A DNA stretch of 62,681 nt, from NCBI GenBank assembly GCA_948467645.1, contig CAOKFD010000007.1, positions 1 to 62,681 of the forward strand, read 5' to 3'. Origin of the DNA: Fimadaptatus sp948467645. Its GTDB lineage: Bacteria; Bacillota; Clostridia; Christensenellales; Aristaeellaceae. The notes beneath the pieces were generated by a model, which searched no databases, had not been told where the DNA came from, and saw nothing but the letters and a program-made list of their open reading frames with translations. The translations under genes and the position numbers were made by a program. Shown piece by piece: positions 32,676 to 41,535 of this stretch (its first letter is position 1; the number at the start of each line of letters is the position of its first letter).

Positions 32676-33347
32676 TTACGCATTGAGCATCCTTTTGTCC
32701 GTGCCCTTGATTACGTTTTCCAGTGCGGCCACCTTGGGAATGAAGGCCAGCGCCATAGTCACCAGCGTCTCCGGCCCCATGTACGTGATATTGTACGAAA
32801 GCGAATATACCCACGGGTTCATGTCGCCCGCGTATTCGGCAAAGAACACCGAACCAGATACAACAGAGCAGGCATAACGGCCTATGCACGCAATCAGCAC
32901 GGCCAGCGGCAGGCGGAACGCGCCCAGCGAACGCTTATTGCGCACGATCGCGCCCAGGCCAACCATAGCCATTGCAAGCGGATAGTCAAGTATCATCTGA
33001 ACGGGATGGATGACGTATGCCGATTGCAAAAGTCCCAGCATACCGCACAGCGCGCCCGCCAGGAATCCGGGCCACACTCCGTATGCCATGCTGAACAGCA
33101 TTACCGGCAGCATCGAACCGGGGGTTATCGAACCGCCCTGAGGCATAGTAAACAGCCTTATCTGGCCAAGCACATAGGTAAGCGCGACGCACATTGCCGC
33201 CGACGCAAGCATACGCGTGTTCCACTTGACCTTGCGCCCCGCAAAGTACATGCCCACCGCGAACAGCACCAGCAGCACGATGGCTGCCAGAATGTAGCCG
33301 TTCCACTCGCTAAACTTTTCAAACACACCCGAAAGATATTCTCCCAT
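32676..33347 (-). CDS. thiT: Thiamine ECF transporter S component ThiT
   Basis: A 223-residue membrane S component that binds thiamine and docks with an ECF module encoded elsewhere. The thiamine-binding signature is plain: RLFTMPQGGSITPGSMLPVM (about 64-83), then the GxxxGxxxGxLQ region and HPVQMILDYPLAMAMVGL. Six hydrophobic helices are present. ATG 33347 has GGGAGG upstream. Control by a TPP riboswitch directly upstream independently supports the substrate. Confidence 0.96.
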   Translation of the reverse strand: MGEYLSGVFEKFSEWNGYILAAIVLLVLFAVGMYFAGRKVKWNTRMLASAAMCVALTYVLGQIRLFTMPQGGSITPGSMLPVMLFSMAYGVWPGFLAGALCGMLGLLQSAYVIHPVQMILDYPLAMAMVGLGAIVRNKRSLGAFRLPLAVLIACIGRYACSVVSGSVFFAEYAGDMNPWVYSLSYNITYMGPETLVTMALAFIPKVAALENVIKGTDKRMLNA

Positions 33348-33402
33348 AACAGTGCCTCCCGTGCGAATCTTCGCAAAAGATTCCGCCCGGCCGGGCCAAT
33401 GG

Positions 33403-33437
33403 CAAATAAAAACCCGTGCATCGCATCGACACACGGG
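33403..33437 (-). terminator. Expression-platform terminator of the TPP riboswitch
   Basis: The stem CCCGTG / CACGGG (33413-33418 with 33432-33437) is followed on the minus strand by TTTTTATTT. It lies between the TPP aptamer and thiT, so thiamine pyrophosphate should cause transcription termination. Confidence 0.88.
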
Positions 33438-33472
33438 AAACGCTCACACGCGGCACAGCCTCATGCGATTCG

Positions 33473-33551
33473 CTTCCCTACGGTGGCATTATCCACAACA
33501 GGTTCTAAGGGTCCGGGCAAACGCCCGCTCTCAGCCATAAGCTCCCCCAGC
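33473..33551 (-). promoter_or_regulatory. TPP riboswitch aptamer
   Basis: Read on the minus strand, the THI-box elements occur in order: GGGGGAGC, GGCTGAGA, ACCCTTAGAACCTG, TGGATAATGCCACC and GTAGGGAAGCG. These form the usual two-arm TPP fold (P1-P5). It controls thiT by the terminator at 33403-33437. Confidence 0.95.
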
Positions 33552-33639
33552 GGTTATCGCAATTATACGCCTACATAGCGCACTTGTCAACGCAGGTTTC
33601 ATTATTTCGCCTTAATTTGACGCATTTCAAACACAGTCC

Positions 33640-34344
33640 TCAGGCTGCTGTCGCAAGCTGCTTGATGGCGTATATTATCAGCAGGTGCGCCGGATAGAAT
33701 GCGTAGAATATGTATTTATTCAGCTTTATGTTGGTATGCGTCGGTATGATTATCAGCGGCAGACTCAGCATGGCCAGCGATTGCAGCCGTACGCTGAACG
33801 AGCCTACATTAAACAACACCTGCGAATCCATGCCCCAGTACACGCAAAACGCCGTCATTATCAGCGCCGCCAGCAGTTTTGAACCGCGCACAAGGTAGAA
33901 CAGGATTATCACATACACGCCGTTCATGCCGTAATTCGGGCTCATGAAATACGCCGCCAGCAATGTCATGGGCAAGGCCCAGTACTGCCGGTCCTTAATC
34001 GCCCATATCGCGATAAGGCCCAGCAGCAGCGTCAGGTATATGTTATGCTGAGTCCATTGCCGACCGAACGCCAGCACATAGCACGGCTGACTTACAAAGT
34101 AGAAAAGCGCCATGCGCTTCATGTATGCCTTAATATCGTGCGTGTACTCGCTGCCCACGACGATGCACCACGCGAATATCGGAAACGACAATCGGCCTAT
34201 CGAGCGCATCACTATGTCGTTGCCCATCAGCTGATAACCCACATGGTCGATCACCATCAGTATTATCGCGGCCAGTTTAAGCAGACCCGTATCCGTATTC
34301 AGTGCGATTGACGCACCCGGTCTGCGCGCAACGGATGACTGCAT
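33640..34344 (-). CDS. TraX-like multi-pass membrane protein
   Basis: A 234-residue membrane protein with about seven to eight hydrophobic segments. The TraX family motif is present: LLKLAAIILMVIDHVGYQLM (IDHxG, about 21-40), and FPIFAWCIVVGSEYTHDIKA near 55-74. TraX acetylates pilin in F plasmids. The Firmicutes homologues are chromosomal acyltransferase-like proteins of unknown substrate, probably modifying a surface glycan or protein. GGGAGG precedes the ATG. No conjugation genes are nearby. Confidence 0.85.
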   Translation of the reverse strand: MQSSVARRPGASIALNTDTGLLKLAAIILMVIDHVGYQLMGNDIVMRSIGRLSFPIFAWCIVVGSEYTHDIKAYMKRMALFYFVSQPCYVLAFGRQWTQHNIYLTLLLGLIAIWAIKDRQYWALPMTLLAAYFMSPNYGMNGVYVIILFYLVRGSKLLAALIMTAFCVYWGMDSQVLFNVGSFSVRLQSLAMLSLPLIIIPTHTNIKLNKYIFYAFYPAHLLIIYAIKQLATAA

Positions 34345-34488
34345 ATTAATTCCTCCCGATGAGAGTTTTCTCTGAATTGCTATTCTACACGCGTGCGCGT
34401 CATTCCTGCCTGCATATAAAAAGCCGTTTTATGCTGACTTAAAGCAATTGTTAACATAATCGGCGCTTAAACGCGCGCCGCGAGGTTA

Positions 34489-34665
34489 TATAATACTCGT
34501 AACAAATCGGCCTCTGACGCGCAGGACGTTTTCCGACGCGGAAGGCGCTTGACCGGCTGAGCCCGCCTCAAAGTTCAACGCGCCTTTGCATATGCCGCAC
34601 GGCATCTGCTTTAGGCGCGGTTTTGTATTTCTGCGGGGCATTTTCCCGCGCAAGGAGCGATAAAT
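34489..34665 (+). promoter_or_regulatory. Promoter -10 and structured leader of hydF
   Basis: TATAAT (34489-34494) is a good -10 box with only a weak CTTAAA -35. The predicted 160-nt leader can fold nested stems: GCCT / AGGC (34510s with 34540s) enclosing CGCG...CGCG, then GGCTGAGCC. It next reaches a full intrinsic terminator at 34579-34629, 37 bp before the start codon. This layout is that of an attenuator or riboswitch. I do not recognise a known class. Confidence 0.5.
34579..34629 (+). terminator. Leader terminator upstream of hydF
   Basis: The stem CGCGCCT / AGGCGCG (34579-34585 with 34613-34619) contains an inner ATGCC-GCAC-GGCAT hairpin and is followed by GTTTTGTATTT. Nothing coding precedes it on this strand, so it must act on the hydF leader. 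Confidence 0.7.
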
Positions 34666-35844
34666 ATGAGCATGAACGCAACCCCTTCCTCCGCCCGCGT
34701 ACACATAGGCATATTCGGCCGCCGCAATGCGGGCAAGTCCAGCCTGATGAACGCGCTAACCGGGCAGGAGCTTTCGATAGTATCCGAGCATCTGGGCACA
34801 ACTACCGATCCGGTATCCAAGTCGATGGAGCTGCTTCCGATGGGGCCGGTCGTGATATTCGATACGCCCGGTCTGGACGACGTAGGCGATTTGGGCACGC
34901 TGCGCGTGCGCAAGGCGGCTCAGGTGCTTAACAAGACCGACGTGGCGCTGGTCGTGATCGACCCGACCGTCGGCATCGCCGAAGAAGAAACTGCGCTGAT
35001 TGCAAAGATCGAGCAGAAGAAGATTCCTTACATAGTCGTATACAACAAGTCCGACATAGCTACCGCGCCCGACGGCGCAATAAGCGTGAGCGCGGCGACC
35101 GGTGCGGGCATAAACGAGCTGAAGGAGCGCATCGCATCGCTCAAAATGCCCGAACCGCCGCGGCTGTTGGAAGGGCTGTGCGCGCCCGGCGACGTATGCG
35201 TGCTGGTAACGCCCATCGACAGTGCCGCGCCCAAGGGCCGCATGATACTGCCTCAGCAGCAGGTAATGCGCGAGGTGCTGGACAATCACGGCATTGCGCC
35301 GCTGGTTCAGCCCGAAGAGCTGAAGGCCGTGCTGGGCACGCTGAACGTAAAGCCGCGCATAGTAATAACCGATTCGCAGGCGTTTGGCCGCGTATCGCGC
35401 GACGTGCCCGAGGACATACCGCTCACGTCGTTCTCGATACTTTTCGCCCGTCAGCGCGGATTTCTAAACGCTGCAATTGAGGCCGTAAAGGCGCTGCCCA
35501 CGCTAAAGGACGGCGACAAGCTGCTGATATGCGAGGGCTGTACCCATCACCGCCAGTGCGATGACATCGGCACGGTCAAGATACCGCGCTGGCTGATGCA
35601 GAATACCGGCAAGCATTTTGAATTCGAGTGGACGAGCGGCACGGGCTTCCCGGACGACCTGACGCCCTACAGCATGGTGATACACTGCGGCGCGTGTATG
35701 CTGAACCCGCGCGAGGTGACTTACCGCATGAACTGCGCGCTGGATCAGGGCATACCGTTCATAAATTACGGCATACTCATAGCGGCGCTGCACGGCGTGC
35801 TGGAGCGCAGCATACGACCGCTGGGGCTGAGCGTAACCCAATGA
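34666..35844 (+). CDS. hydF: [FeFe]-hydrogenase H-cluster maturation GTPase HydF
   Basis: A 392-residue scaffold/GTPase that assembles the 2Fe subcluster delivered by HydE and HydG and transfers it to HydA. The GTPase domain has G1 GRRNAGKSS (about 18-26), G3 DTPG and G4 NKSD. The dimerisation domain follows. The C-terminal metal-cluster domain carries CxH (CTHH, about 285) and HCxxC (HCGACM), the expected ligands. AAGGAG precedes the ATG. hydE, hydG and the hydrogenase are not in the window. It implies hydrogen metabolism and an anaerobic host. Confidence 0.97.
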   Translation: MSMNATPSSARVHIGIFGRRNAGKSSLMNALTGQELSIVSEHLGTTTDPVSKSMELLPMGPVVIFDTPGLDDVGDLGTLRVRKAAQVLNKTDVALVVIDPTVGIAEEETALIAKIEQKKIPYIVVYNKSDIATAPDGAISVSAATGAGINELKERIASLKMPEPPRLLEGLCAPGDVCVLVTPIDSAAPKGRMILPQQQVMREVLDNHGIAPLVQPEELKAVLGTLNVKPRIVITDSQAFGRVSRDVPEDIPLTSFSILFARQRGFLNAAIEAVKALPTLKDGDKLLICEGCTHHRQCDDIGTVKIPRWLMQNTGKHFEFEWTSGTGFPDDLTPYSMVIHCGACMLNPREVTYRMNCALDQGIPFINYGILIAALHGVLERSIRPLGLSVTQ

Positions 35845-35918
35845 CAACCCAATGCTCACGTTCATGTCGAAACGGCGTGCTATCATATGCTTACCAATCA
35901 AATCAGCGAGGGACAAGT

Positions 35919-36632
35919 ATGATAAACACGATACTTCTGGACATGGACGGCACGCTTTTGCCGGTGGACAACGAGACGTTTACTCACACGTACTTTAAGC
36001 TGCTGTGCGCAAAGCTAATGCCGTATGGCTATCAGCCCGCCGACATAGTGCGCGGACTGCGCAGCGGCATGGTGGCGATGGTCAAAAACGACGGTTCGCG
36101 CACCAACCGCGAGGCGTTCTGGGATGACTTTACCAAGACCCTGGGCGAAGACGTGCGCAAGATGGAGCCGGTCTGCGACGAGTTTTACGGCAACGAGTTT
36201 AACAAGGCAAAGGACATACTGGGGCTTAACGTCGATCGCAGGCCGCTGATCGAGCTTTTGCGCAGCAAGGGCTATCGCGTGGTGCTGGCCAACAACCCAA
36301 TGCTGCCCCCGCCTGGCACCAATTCGCGTTTGAGCTGGCTGTCGCTGAACGCCGCCGACTTCGACCTTGTGACCGACTACTCCAACTCGACCTATTGCAA
36401 GCCCAACCCGGACTACTACCGCGAGATTGTGAGGAAGGTCGGCGCACAGCCCGAAGAATGCCTGATGGTGGGCAACAGCCTGACAGACGACGCAACCGCG
36501 GCTCAGGCGGGCTGCGACGTGTACATCGTGACCGATGCGCTTGAGGGCGATGTGAACGAGCTTAATAAGTACAAGCACGGTACGTTCGCGGAGTTCTGCA
36601 AGCTGGTTGAGGAGCTTCCCAAGGTAAATTGA
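35919..36632 (+). CDS. HAD-superfamily hydrolase
   Basis: A 237-residue phosphatase-like protein. Motif I is LLDMDGTLLP (both catalytic aspartates) at the N-terminus. A helical cap spans about 20-105. Motif II lies near VVLANNP, motif III is the lysine in CKPNPDYY, and motif IV is MVGNSLTDDATAA. The substrate is unknown. ATG 35919 follows GAGGGA and fits motif I being within the first 15 residues. It lies 74 bp after hydF on the same strand with no terminator between, so it may share the transcript. Confidence 0.9.
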   Translation: MINTILLDMDGTLLPVDNETFTHTYFKLLCAKLMPYGYQPADIVRGLRSGMVAMVKNDGSRTNREAFWDDFTKTLGEDVRKMEPVCDEFYGNEFNKAKDILGLNVDRRPLIELLRSKGYRVVLANNPMLPPPGTNSRLSWLSLNAADFDLVTDYSNSTYCKPNPDYYREIVRKVGAQPEECLMVGNSLTDDATAAQAGCDVYIVTDALEGDVNELNKYKHGTFAEFCKLVEELPKVN

Positions 36633-36643
36633 CAAACGTTCAA

Positions 36644-36680
36644 AAACAGCCTTTGCCCGATATTCAGGCAAAGGCTGTTT
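36644..36680. terminator. Bidirectional terminator, HAD gene / DUF5050 gene
   Basis: AAACAGCCTTTGCC pairs perfectly with GGCAAAGGCTGTTT (36644-36657 with 36667-36680) and is followed by TGC on the plus strand; As before the stem give a T-tract for minus-strand transcripts too. Confidence 0.9.
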
Positions 36681-36796
36681 TGCTTATGTATTTTTTCGCT
36701 AAATGGTTTATCCAACTATCAGTTTGCCATTGAAGTCGGCTATGTAGCTAAAATATGTCTCCGGAAACACTGCCGGAGGCATACATGATTAACAGC

Positions 36797-37810
36797 TTAT
36801 GAATTGAAGCTCACTGCGGCACGATCGGCAAGGCGTTCTACCTCGACGCGCGAGGATGCTTCGCCCGCGTAAATCAGCGATATGAGATAATCGTCGTTGG
36901 CAAACACCGGCGCTTTTTCGAGCAGTTCATACGCGTTGTTCTCGATAGTCCACCACGCTTCTTCATTGGCCAGCTTATAGCCGTTGGCCGCAAACATGTA
37001 ATCGCCGTTTAGCGCAAGATACGCGCCGCTGAAACCCGCCGCGCGCTCAGTGGTGAGCGTCATCAGATCGATGCGGCAGATGTTGGCGCGGTCGGCTTTT
37101 TCGTCATCGGCGGCATAGGGTTTTTCGAAGTAGTACAGCCAAGTGCCTTTGACTATGGGCAGGAAGCTGCGGTTGTTACTGAGCACAGTCATTTGACCAT
37201 CGGTCATATTATAGGCATTTAGCGTTTCGCCGCCCACCGCGTCCTGATACAGCAGCCATTCGTCATTCAACACATACGGATAGCACGCGGACAGATTGCC
37301 TATCTGCTCGAAATTGCTACCGTCTGTACCGCACATGAACAGCTTGTTATCCGCATCGGTATAGTAAAGCTTACCATTGTACAGCTGCAAACTGCCGAAA
37401 TCGCCCGCGAGTATCTCGCGCGCATCGCCGCCCGCTATATCAACTGCGTATATACCGGAGTTCTCGCCGTCAAGCCCATTGCGCACGTAATAGACCGTGC
37501 CTTCATCCACGTTTATATAGCTGGCAAGGCAATTGGTATCCAGTGCCATAGCATCGCCAATTATGTTTTCATCGCCGGTCAGCTTGCGCGCGGCCAGCAT
37601 TGCGCGGCCGTCCGCATCCCAGTCCAGGCCGACAAGCACGTTTCCCTCAATCGCAAACAGGCCGCCGTTCATCAGGTTAGCCATGTTCTCGGCCTGAATA
37701 TCGTCAAATGAGATTTCTGTAAGCGAGCTTGCCGCATCCGCGTCGGCCAGCGCCGCACCGGTCAGCATCATCGCAAGCACCATGAGCAACGCGCACATCT
37801 TTTTAAGCAT
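36797..37810 (-). CDS. Secreted DUF5050-like beta-propeller protein
   Basis: A 337-residue exported protein with a signal peptide (MCALLMVLAMMLTGAALA). Repeated units of about 45 residues follow, with patterns such as YYVRNGLDGENSGIYAVDIA, LYYTDADNKLFMCGTDGSNF, LLYQDAVGGETLNAYNM and LYYFEKPYAAD...ANICRIDL. This fits DUF5050 / LDL-receptor-like six-bladed propellers common in Clostridia; the molecular role is unknown. No sorting signal or membrane anchor is seen at the C-terminus. ATG 37810 is preferred because the signal peptide starts there, though the ribosome binding site GAGGTG is modest. Confidence 0.75.
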   Translation of the reverse strand: MLKKMCALLMVLAMMLTGAALADADAASSLTEISFDDIQAENMANLMNGGLFAIEGNVLVGLDWDADGRAMLAARKLTGDENIIGDAMALDTNCLASYINVDEGTVYYVRNGLDGENSGIYAVDIAGGDAREILAGDFGSLQLYNGKLYYTDADNKLFMCGTDGSNFEQIGNLSACYPYVLNDEWLLYQDAVGGETLNAYNMTDGQMTVLSNNRSFLPIVKGTWLYYFEKPYAADDEKADRANICRIDLMTLTTERAAGFSGAYLALNGDYMFAANGYKLANEEAWWTIENNAYELLEKAPVFANDDYLISLIYAGEASSRVEVERLADRAAVSFNS

Positions 37811-37922
37811 GGTACACACCTCGCACATATCAAAAGATGCTTTCATTATAAATGCAACCATTGGCAGAAGTGTGGCGTAAGTCATCCAATGCGCGGCATT
37901 CCCCCTGCCCTAAGCGCAAAGG

Positions 37923-37961
37923 CATAAGAAAACCGCGGCTCCGAAAAAATCGAAGCCGCGG
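37923..37961 (-). terminator. Terminator of the decarboxylase / Na+ pump operon
   Basis: The stem CCGCGGCTTCGA / TCGGAGCCGCGG (37933-37944 with 37950-37961) is followed on the minus strand by TTTTCTTATG. It is 16 bp past the stop of the last gene. Confidence 0.93.
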
Positions 37962-37976
37962 CGTTTTCAGATATGA

Positions 37977-39377
37977 TTACACGGGGTGAGTCATATCGCT
38001 TTTGTTGAACATGGTGGAGTCGAGGCCCTTCTGAGCCGCATCGCGGTACTGGAAGAACTTCTTGGCGACCTGCGGGAACAGCGCGTAGGACAGAATGTCC
38101 TCGTCCTGCTGGATGTAGTCGCCGATCTCCGCGCGATACTTCTCGAGCTCCGGCGGGATGTCGTCGGCGGGACGCTTGGTGATAACCTTGGCATCGCCGA
38201 TAACCTTGCGACGTACTTCCTCGTTCACCGGGGCGGGCAGACGGCCATACTCGCCGCGCATCAAGCCCTGGCTCTCCTTGGGGCACATCTTGTAGCGCTC
38301 GCCGCAGATTACGTTCATAACGGCCTGAGTGCCAACGATCTGGCTGGTGGGGGTAACGAGCGGCGGATAACCAAAGTCCTTGCGCACGCGCGGCACCTCT
38401 TCCAGAACCTCATAGAACTTGTCGGACTTGCCGGCCTGCTTAAGCTGGTTAATCATATTGGACAGCATTCCGCCCGGAACCTGATACAGCAGGGTGTTGA
38501 TGTCAACGCCCAGTACCTTGGGATCCAAGAAGCCGTCCTTCTTCAGGCGCTCAGCCACGCCGCGGAAGTGCTTTGCGGCCTCGCTCATCAGACCCAGATC
38601 CAGACCGGTGTCGCGATCGGTGCCGCGCAGGGTGGCTACGATCGGCTCGGTAGCGGGCTGGCTGGTGCCGTTGCCCAGCGGGGACAGCGCGGTATCAACG
38701 ATGTCAACACCCGCCTCGATAGCCTTGAGCAGGGTCATGTCGCCGGTACCCGCGGTGTTGTGGGTATGCAGGTGGATCGGCACGGTGACTTCCTTCTTCA
38801 GGCGCTTTACCAGAGTGTAAGCGTTGTAGGGCAGCAGCAGGTTAGCCATATCCTTTATGCATATGACATCCGCGCCCATCTTCTGCAGCTCAACAGCCAG
38901 ATTTACGAAGTAATCCTCGGTATGAACCGGGCTTACGGTGTAGCTCATGGCCACTTCGCAGGTGCCGCCGTACTTCTTGGTGGAGTCGATGGCCTGCTTC
39001 AGGTTGCGCGGATCGTTCAGCGCGTCGAAGATACGGATTATGTCTATACCGTTTTCGATGGACTTCTTTACGAAGAAGTCAACCACGTCGTCGGCATAGT
39101 GCTTGTAACCCAGTATGTTCTGGCCGCGGAACAGCATCTGCAGCTTGGTGTTGGGCAGAGCCTTGCGCAGCTTGCGCAGGCGCTCCCACGGGTCTTCGTT
39201 CAGGAAGCGCAGGCAGGAGTCGAAAGTCGCGCCGCCCCAGCACTCCAGAGAATAGTAGCCGATTTTGTCCAGTATTTCACATGCCGGCAGCATTTCATCG
39301 GTGCGCATACGGGTCGCGGCCTGCGACTGATGCGCATCGCGCAGTATCGTTTCAGTAATAAGCAGCTTATTAGCCAT
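37977..39377 (-). CDS. Pyruvate/oxaloacetate carboxyltransferase subunit (OadA/PycB/5S type)
   Basis: A 466-residue TIM-barrel carboxyltransferase that moves the carboxyl group between oxaloacetate/pyruvate and carboxybiotin. The N-terminus has the family motif ETILRDAHQSQAATRMRTD, followed by ECWGGATFD, the biotin-carboxylation lysine in DVICIKDMANLL, and metal-ligand histidines in HLHTHNTAGTGD. Downstream is the conserved GLDLGLMSEAAKHF and YQVPGGMLSNM. It lacks the C-terminal biotinyl domain of long OadA, and a separate carrier is encoded at 40697-41080. It is last gene of the five-gene operon. Alone it could be OadA, PycB or transcarboxylase 5S. Confidence 0.93.
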   Translation of the reverse strand: MANKLLITETILRDAHQSQAATRMRTDEMLPACEILDKIGYYSLECWGGATFDSCLRFLNEDPWERLRKLRKALPNTKLQMLFRGQNILGYKHYADDVVDFFVKKSIENGIDIIRIFDALNDPRNLKQAIDSTKKYGGTCEVAMSYTVSPVHTEDYFVNLAVELQKMGADVICIKDMANLLLPYNAYTLVKRLKKEVTVPIHLHTHNTAGTGDMTLLKAIEAGVDIVDTALSPLGNGTSQPATEPIVATLRGTDRDTGLDLGLMSEAAKHFRGVAERLKKDGFLDPKVLGVDINTLLYQVPGGMLSNMINQLKQAGKSDKFYEVLEEVPRVRKDFGYPPLVTPTSQIVGTQAVMNVICGERYKMCPKESQGLMRGEYGRLPAPVNEEVRRKVIGDAKVITKRPADDIPPELEKYRAEIGDYIQQDEDILSYALFPQVAKKFFQYRDAAQKGLDSTMFNKSDMTHPV

Positions 39378-39413
39378 TGTGCAACCTCCTCGATAGATGT
39401 AACGGTTAAACCC

Positions 39414-40619
39414 TTACTTTGCAAACATCGACAGGAACACGCCCGCGGCGACGGCCGAACCGATAACGCCCGCGACGTTGGGACCCATGGCGTGCATAAG
39501 CAGGAAGTTGGACGGATTTTCCTTCTGGCCCACGACCTGAGAAACGCGCGCGGCCATAGGCACGGCGGAAACGCCCGCAGAACCGATGAGGGGGTTGATC
39601 TTGCCGTGCGTCAGGTGGCACATGAGCTTGCCCAGCAGCACGCCGCCCGCAGTACCCATGCAGAACGCGAATACGCCCATGGCCAGGATGACCAGCGTAT
39701 CCACGGTCAGGAAGGTTGCGCCCTTAGCAGTAGCGCCGACGGTGGTACCCAGGAAAATAGTGACTATGTTCATCAGCTCGTTCTGCGCGGTCTTGGAAAG
39801 CCTGTCGGCCACGCCGGATACGCGCAGGAGGTTACCTAGCATCAGCATACCCACCAGCGGCGCAGCCGACGGCAGGAGCAGCGACACGACGATAGTAACC
39901 ATGATCGGGAACACTATCATTTCCTTCTTGGAAACCGGGCGGAGCTGCTCCATCTTAATCATGCGCTCTTCCTTGGTAGTAAGGGCCTTCATGATAGGCG
40001 GCTGTATGACGGGCACCAGCGCCATGTAGGAGTAAGCCGCAACCGCGATGGAACCCAGGTATTCGGGAGCGAGCTTAGAGGTAACGTATATGGCCGTGGG
40101 GCCGTCCGCGCCGCCGATGATACCGATGGACGCGGCCAGCTCGGGGCTGCGGCCCAGCAGTATGGCGCCGGTGAAGGCGATGAATATGCCCAGCTGCGCC
40201 GCCGCGCCCAGGAACAGCGACTTGGGGTTGGCTATCAGCGGGCCGAAGTCAGTCATTGCGCCCACGCCCAGGAATATGAGCGGCGGGTATATGCCCAGCT
40301 TTACGCCCTTATACAGATAGTAAAGCAGACCGCCCTCGTCCATAAGGCCCGCCAGAGGCAGGTTGGACAGTATCATACCAAAGCCGATAGGCAAAAGCAG
40401 CAGGGGTTCAAAGCCTTTATGAATAGCCAGATACAAAAGCACGCAGCCGATGATGATCATGACCAGCATCTTCCAGCCGTCGCCTACGAAGAACGCGCCA
40501 AAGCCGGTATCGCGTACCAGACCCATGAGCGTTTCGCCCACGTTCAGCGAATAATTGCTCGTTTCGGCTGCCGCCGCGCCGTCAGCCAGCGCTACGGACG
40601 TTCCAAACAAAAAGCCCAT
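39414..40619 (-). CDS. Na+-translocating decarboxylase beta subunit (OadB/MmdB/GcdB)
   Basis: A 401-residue membrane protein that decarboxylates carboxybiotin and pumps Na+ out. It has about nine to eleven hydrophobic segments and the functionally important blocks KLGIYPPLIFLGVGAMTDFG (about 107-126), ASIGIIGGADGPTAIY (Asp-containing re-entrant region, near D172), and LVGMLMLGNLLRVSG. The N-terminal 25 residues look like a signal or first helix. Overall fit to the family is unambiguous, though the partner carboxyltransferase decides its metabolic name. A shared membrane pump for two carboxyltransferases is likely here. Confidence 0.95.
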   Translation of the reverse strand: MGFLFGTSVALADGAAAAETSNYSLNVGETLMGLVRDTGFGAFFVGDGWKMLVMIIIGCVLLYLAIHKGFEPLLLLPIGFGMILSNLPLAGLMDEGGLLYYLYKGVKLGIYPPLIFLGVGAMTDFGPLIANPKSLFLGAAAQLGIFIAFTGAILLGRSPELAASIGIIGGADGPTAIYVTSKLAPEYLGSIAVAAYSYMALVPVIQPPIMKALTTKEERMIKMEQLRPVSKKEMIVFPIMVTIVVSLLLPSAAPLVGMLMLGNLLRVSGVADRLSKTAQNELMNIVTIFLGTTVGATAKGATFLTVDTLVILAMGVFAFCMGTAGGVLLGKLMCHLTHGKINPLIGSAGVSAVPMAARVSQVVGQKENPSNFLLMHAMGPNVAGVIGSAVAAGVFLSMFAK

Positions 40620-40696
40620 TCAGTCCCCATCCTTTCTTTAAGCCCCGCCGGATGCGCCGGCAAAAGGCCCGTCGTATAAGGCAAGCGCTTTTACGC

Positions 40697-41080
40697 TTAC
40701 TGGATGGAAACAATGGCGTCGCCGGTATTGACGGTCGCGCCCTTGCTCGCGTTTACAGCAACGATCTTGCCGTCGCAGGGAGCAAAGATTTCGTTCTCCA
40801 TCTTCATTGCCTCAAGAATAGCAACCAGGTCGCCGTTTTTCACGGTCTGACCCACGGCTACCTTTACGTCCACGATAGTGCCGGGCATGGGCGAATTGAC
40901 GGTAGTGGCGCCAGCGGGTGCGGCAACAGGAGCGGGCGCGGCGGCCTTGGGAGCAGCCTTAGGAGCGGGCGCGGCCTTGGGAGCGGCGGCTACTACGGGA
41001 GCGCTGGAAGCGCCGGCGGCGACTTCTTCTACTTCTACTTCATAAGCGGTGCCATTGACCACAACATTAAACTTGCGCAT
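40697..41080 (-). CDS. Biotin carboxyl carrier protein of the Na+ pump
   Basis: A 127-residue carrier. The N-terminus (MRKFNVVVNGTAYEVEVEEV) is a short docking domain. An Ala/Pro hinge (about 27-60, PAPKAAPKAAAPAP) acts as a flexible arm. The biotinyl domain is TTVNSPMPGTIVDVKVAVGQ to the end with the biotin site EAMKMEN. It corresponds to MmdC/GcdC or transcarboxylase 1.3S. ATG 41080 has GAGGAGG upstream; earlier in-frame ATG-like codons overlap that site. It lies between OadG- and OadB-type genes. Confidence 0.95.
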   Translation of the reverse strand: MRKFNVVVNGTAYEVEVEEVAAGASSAPVVAAAPKAAPAPKAAPKAAAPAPVAAPAGATTVNSPMPGTIVDVKVAVGQTVKNGDLVAILEAMKMENEIFAPCDGKIVAVNASKGATVNTGDAIVSIQ

Positions 41081-41147
41081 TGTAATCCTCCTCAAAACAG
41101 TCGTTTCGACTTTGCATTATAAGTTTTTTTCAGGATTAAAACGTTTT

Positions 41148-41489
41148 TCAGCGGTAAGCGCGCTTCCAATCGCTGCTGGAGCGGCGCACCGCGCGCACGA
41201 CCGGGCGCTTGCCGGTGCCCTCGTATACGCAGCTGAGCGCGGCCATTATAGCGGCCACGACCTCGCTGTCGTCCTGCACGGGTTCTTCCGCGACCGCGGC
41301 CACGGCCACAGGCGCGGGAGCCGGGGCGGGCGCGGCGGGCTTTGCGGGAGCAGGCGCGGGCTTTTTCGACTTATCAAAAAACTTGGTCATGCCCATGATA
41401 AGCGCGATAAGTATGGCCAGCGCGAAGAACACGACCACCAGGCCGATTACCGTAACGCCCAGGCCATATCCGAGTTTAACAAAAAACAT
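41148..41489 (-). CDS. Na+-pump decarboxylase gamma subunit (OadG type)
   Basis: A 113-residue protein with one N-terminal transmembrane helix (LGVTVIGLVVVFFALAILIALIMG, about 9-32). A Pro/Ala linker (APAPAKPAAPAPAPAP) follows, then a C-terminal helical tail VVAAIMAALSCVYEG...RSSSDWKRAYR that docks on the biotin-dependent enzymes in this family. It holds the complex together and to the membrane. ATG 41489 has GGGAGG 6 nt upstream; a first ATG two codons earlier is too close. Compared with classical OadG, the C-terminal portion is a little extended, as in MmdD-type subunits. Confidence 0.88.
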   Translation of the reverse strand: MFFVKLGYGLGVTVIGLVVVFFALAILIALIMGMTKFFDKSKKPAPAPAKPAAPAPAPAPVAVAAVAEEPVQDDSEVVAAIMAALSCVYEGTGKRPVVRAVRRSSSDWKRAYR

Positions 41490-41535
41490 AAGCATCCTCC
41501 CTCTTGCCCGAAGGCTAATCCGGGCTGCTCAGGCA

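Noticed and set aside
33640..34344. TraX-like gene as evidence for a conjugative element
   Set aside because: Firmicutes chromosomes carry TraX homologues unrelated to conjugation, and no relaxase, T4SS, integrase or attachment site is present nearby.
34501..34578. hydF leader as a TPP riboswitch because it contains GGCTGAG
   Set aside because: It lacks the second conserved arm with GAACCTG and TGGATAATG; the match is by chance.
37986..39839. A 617-codon plus-strand frame opposite the carboxyltransferase and OadB genes
   Set aside because: It is the antisense shadow of clearly conserved genes and has no start signal or family match.
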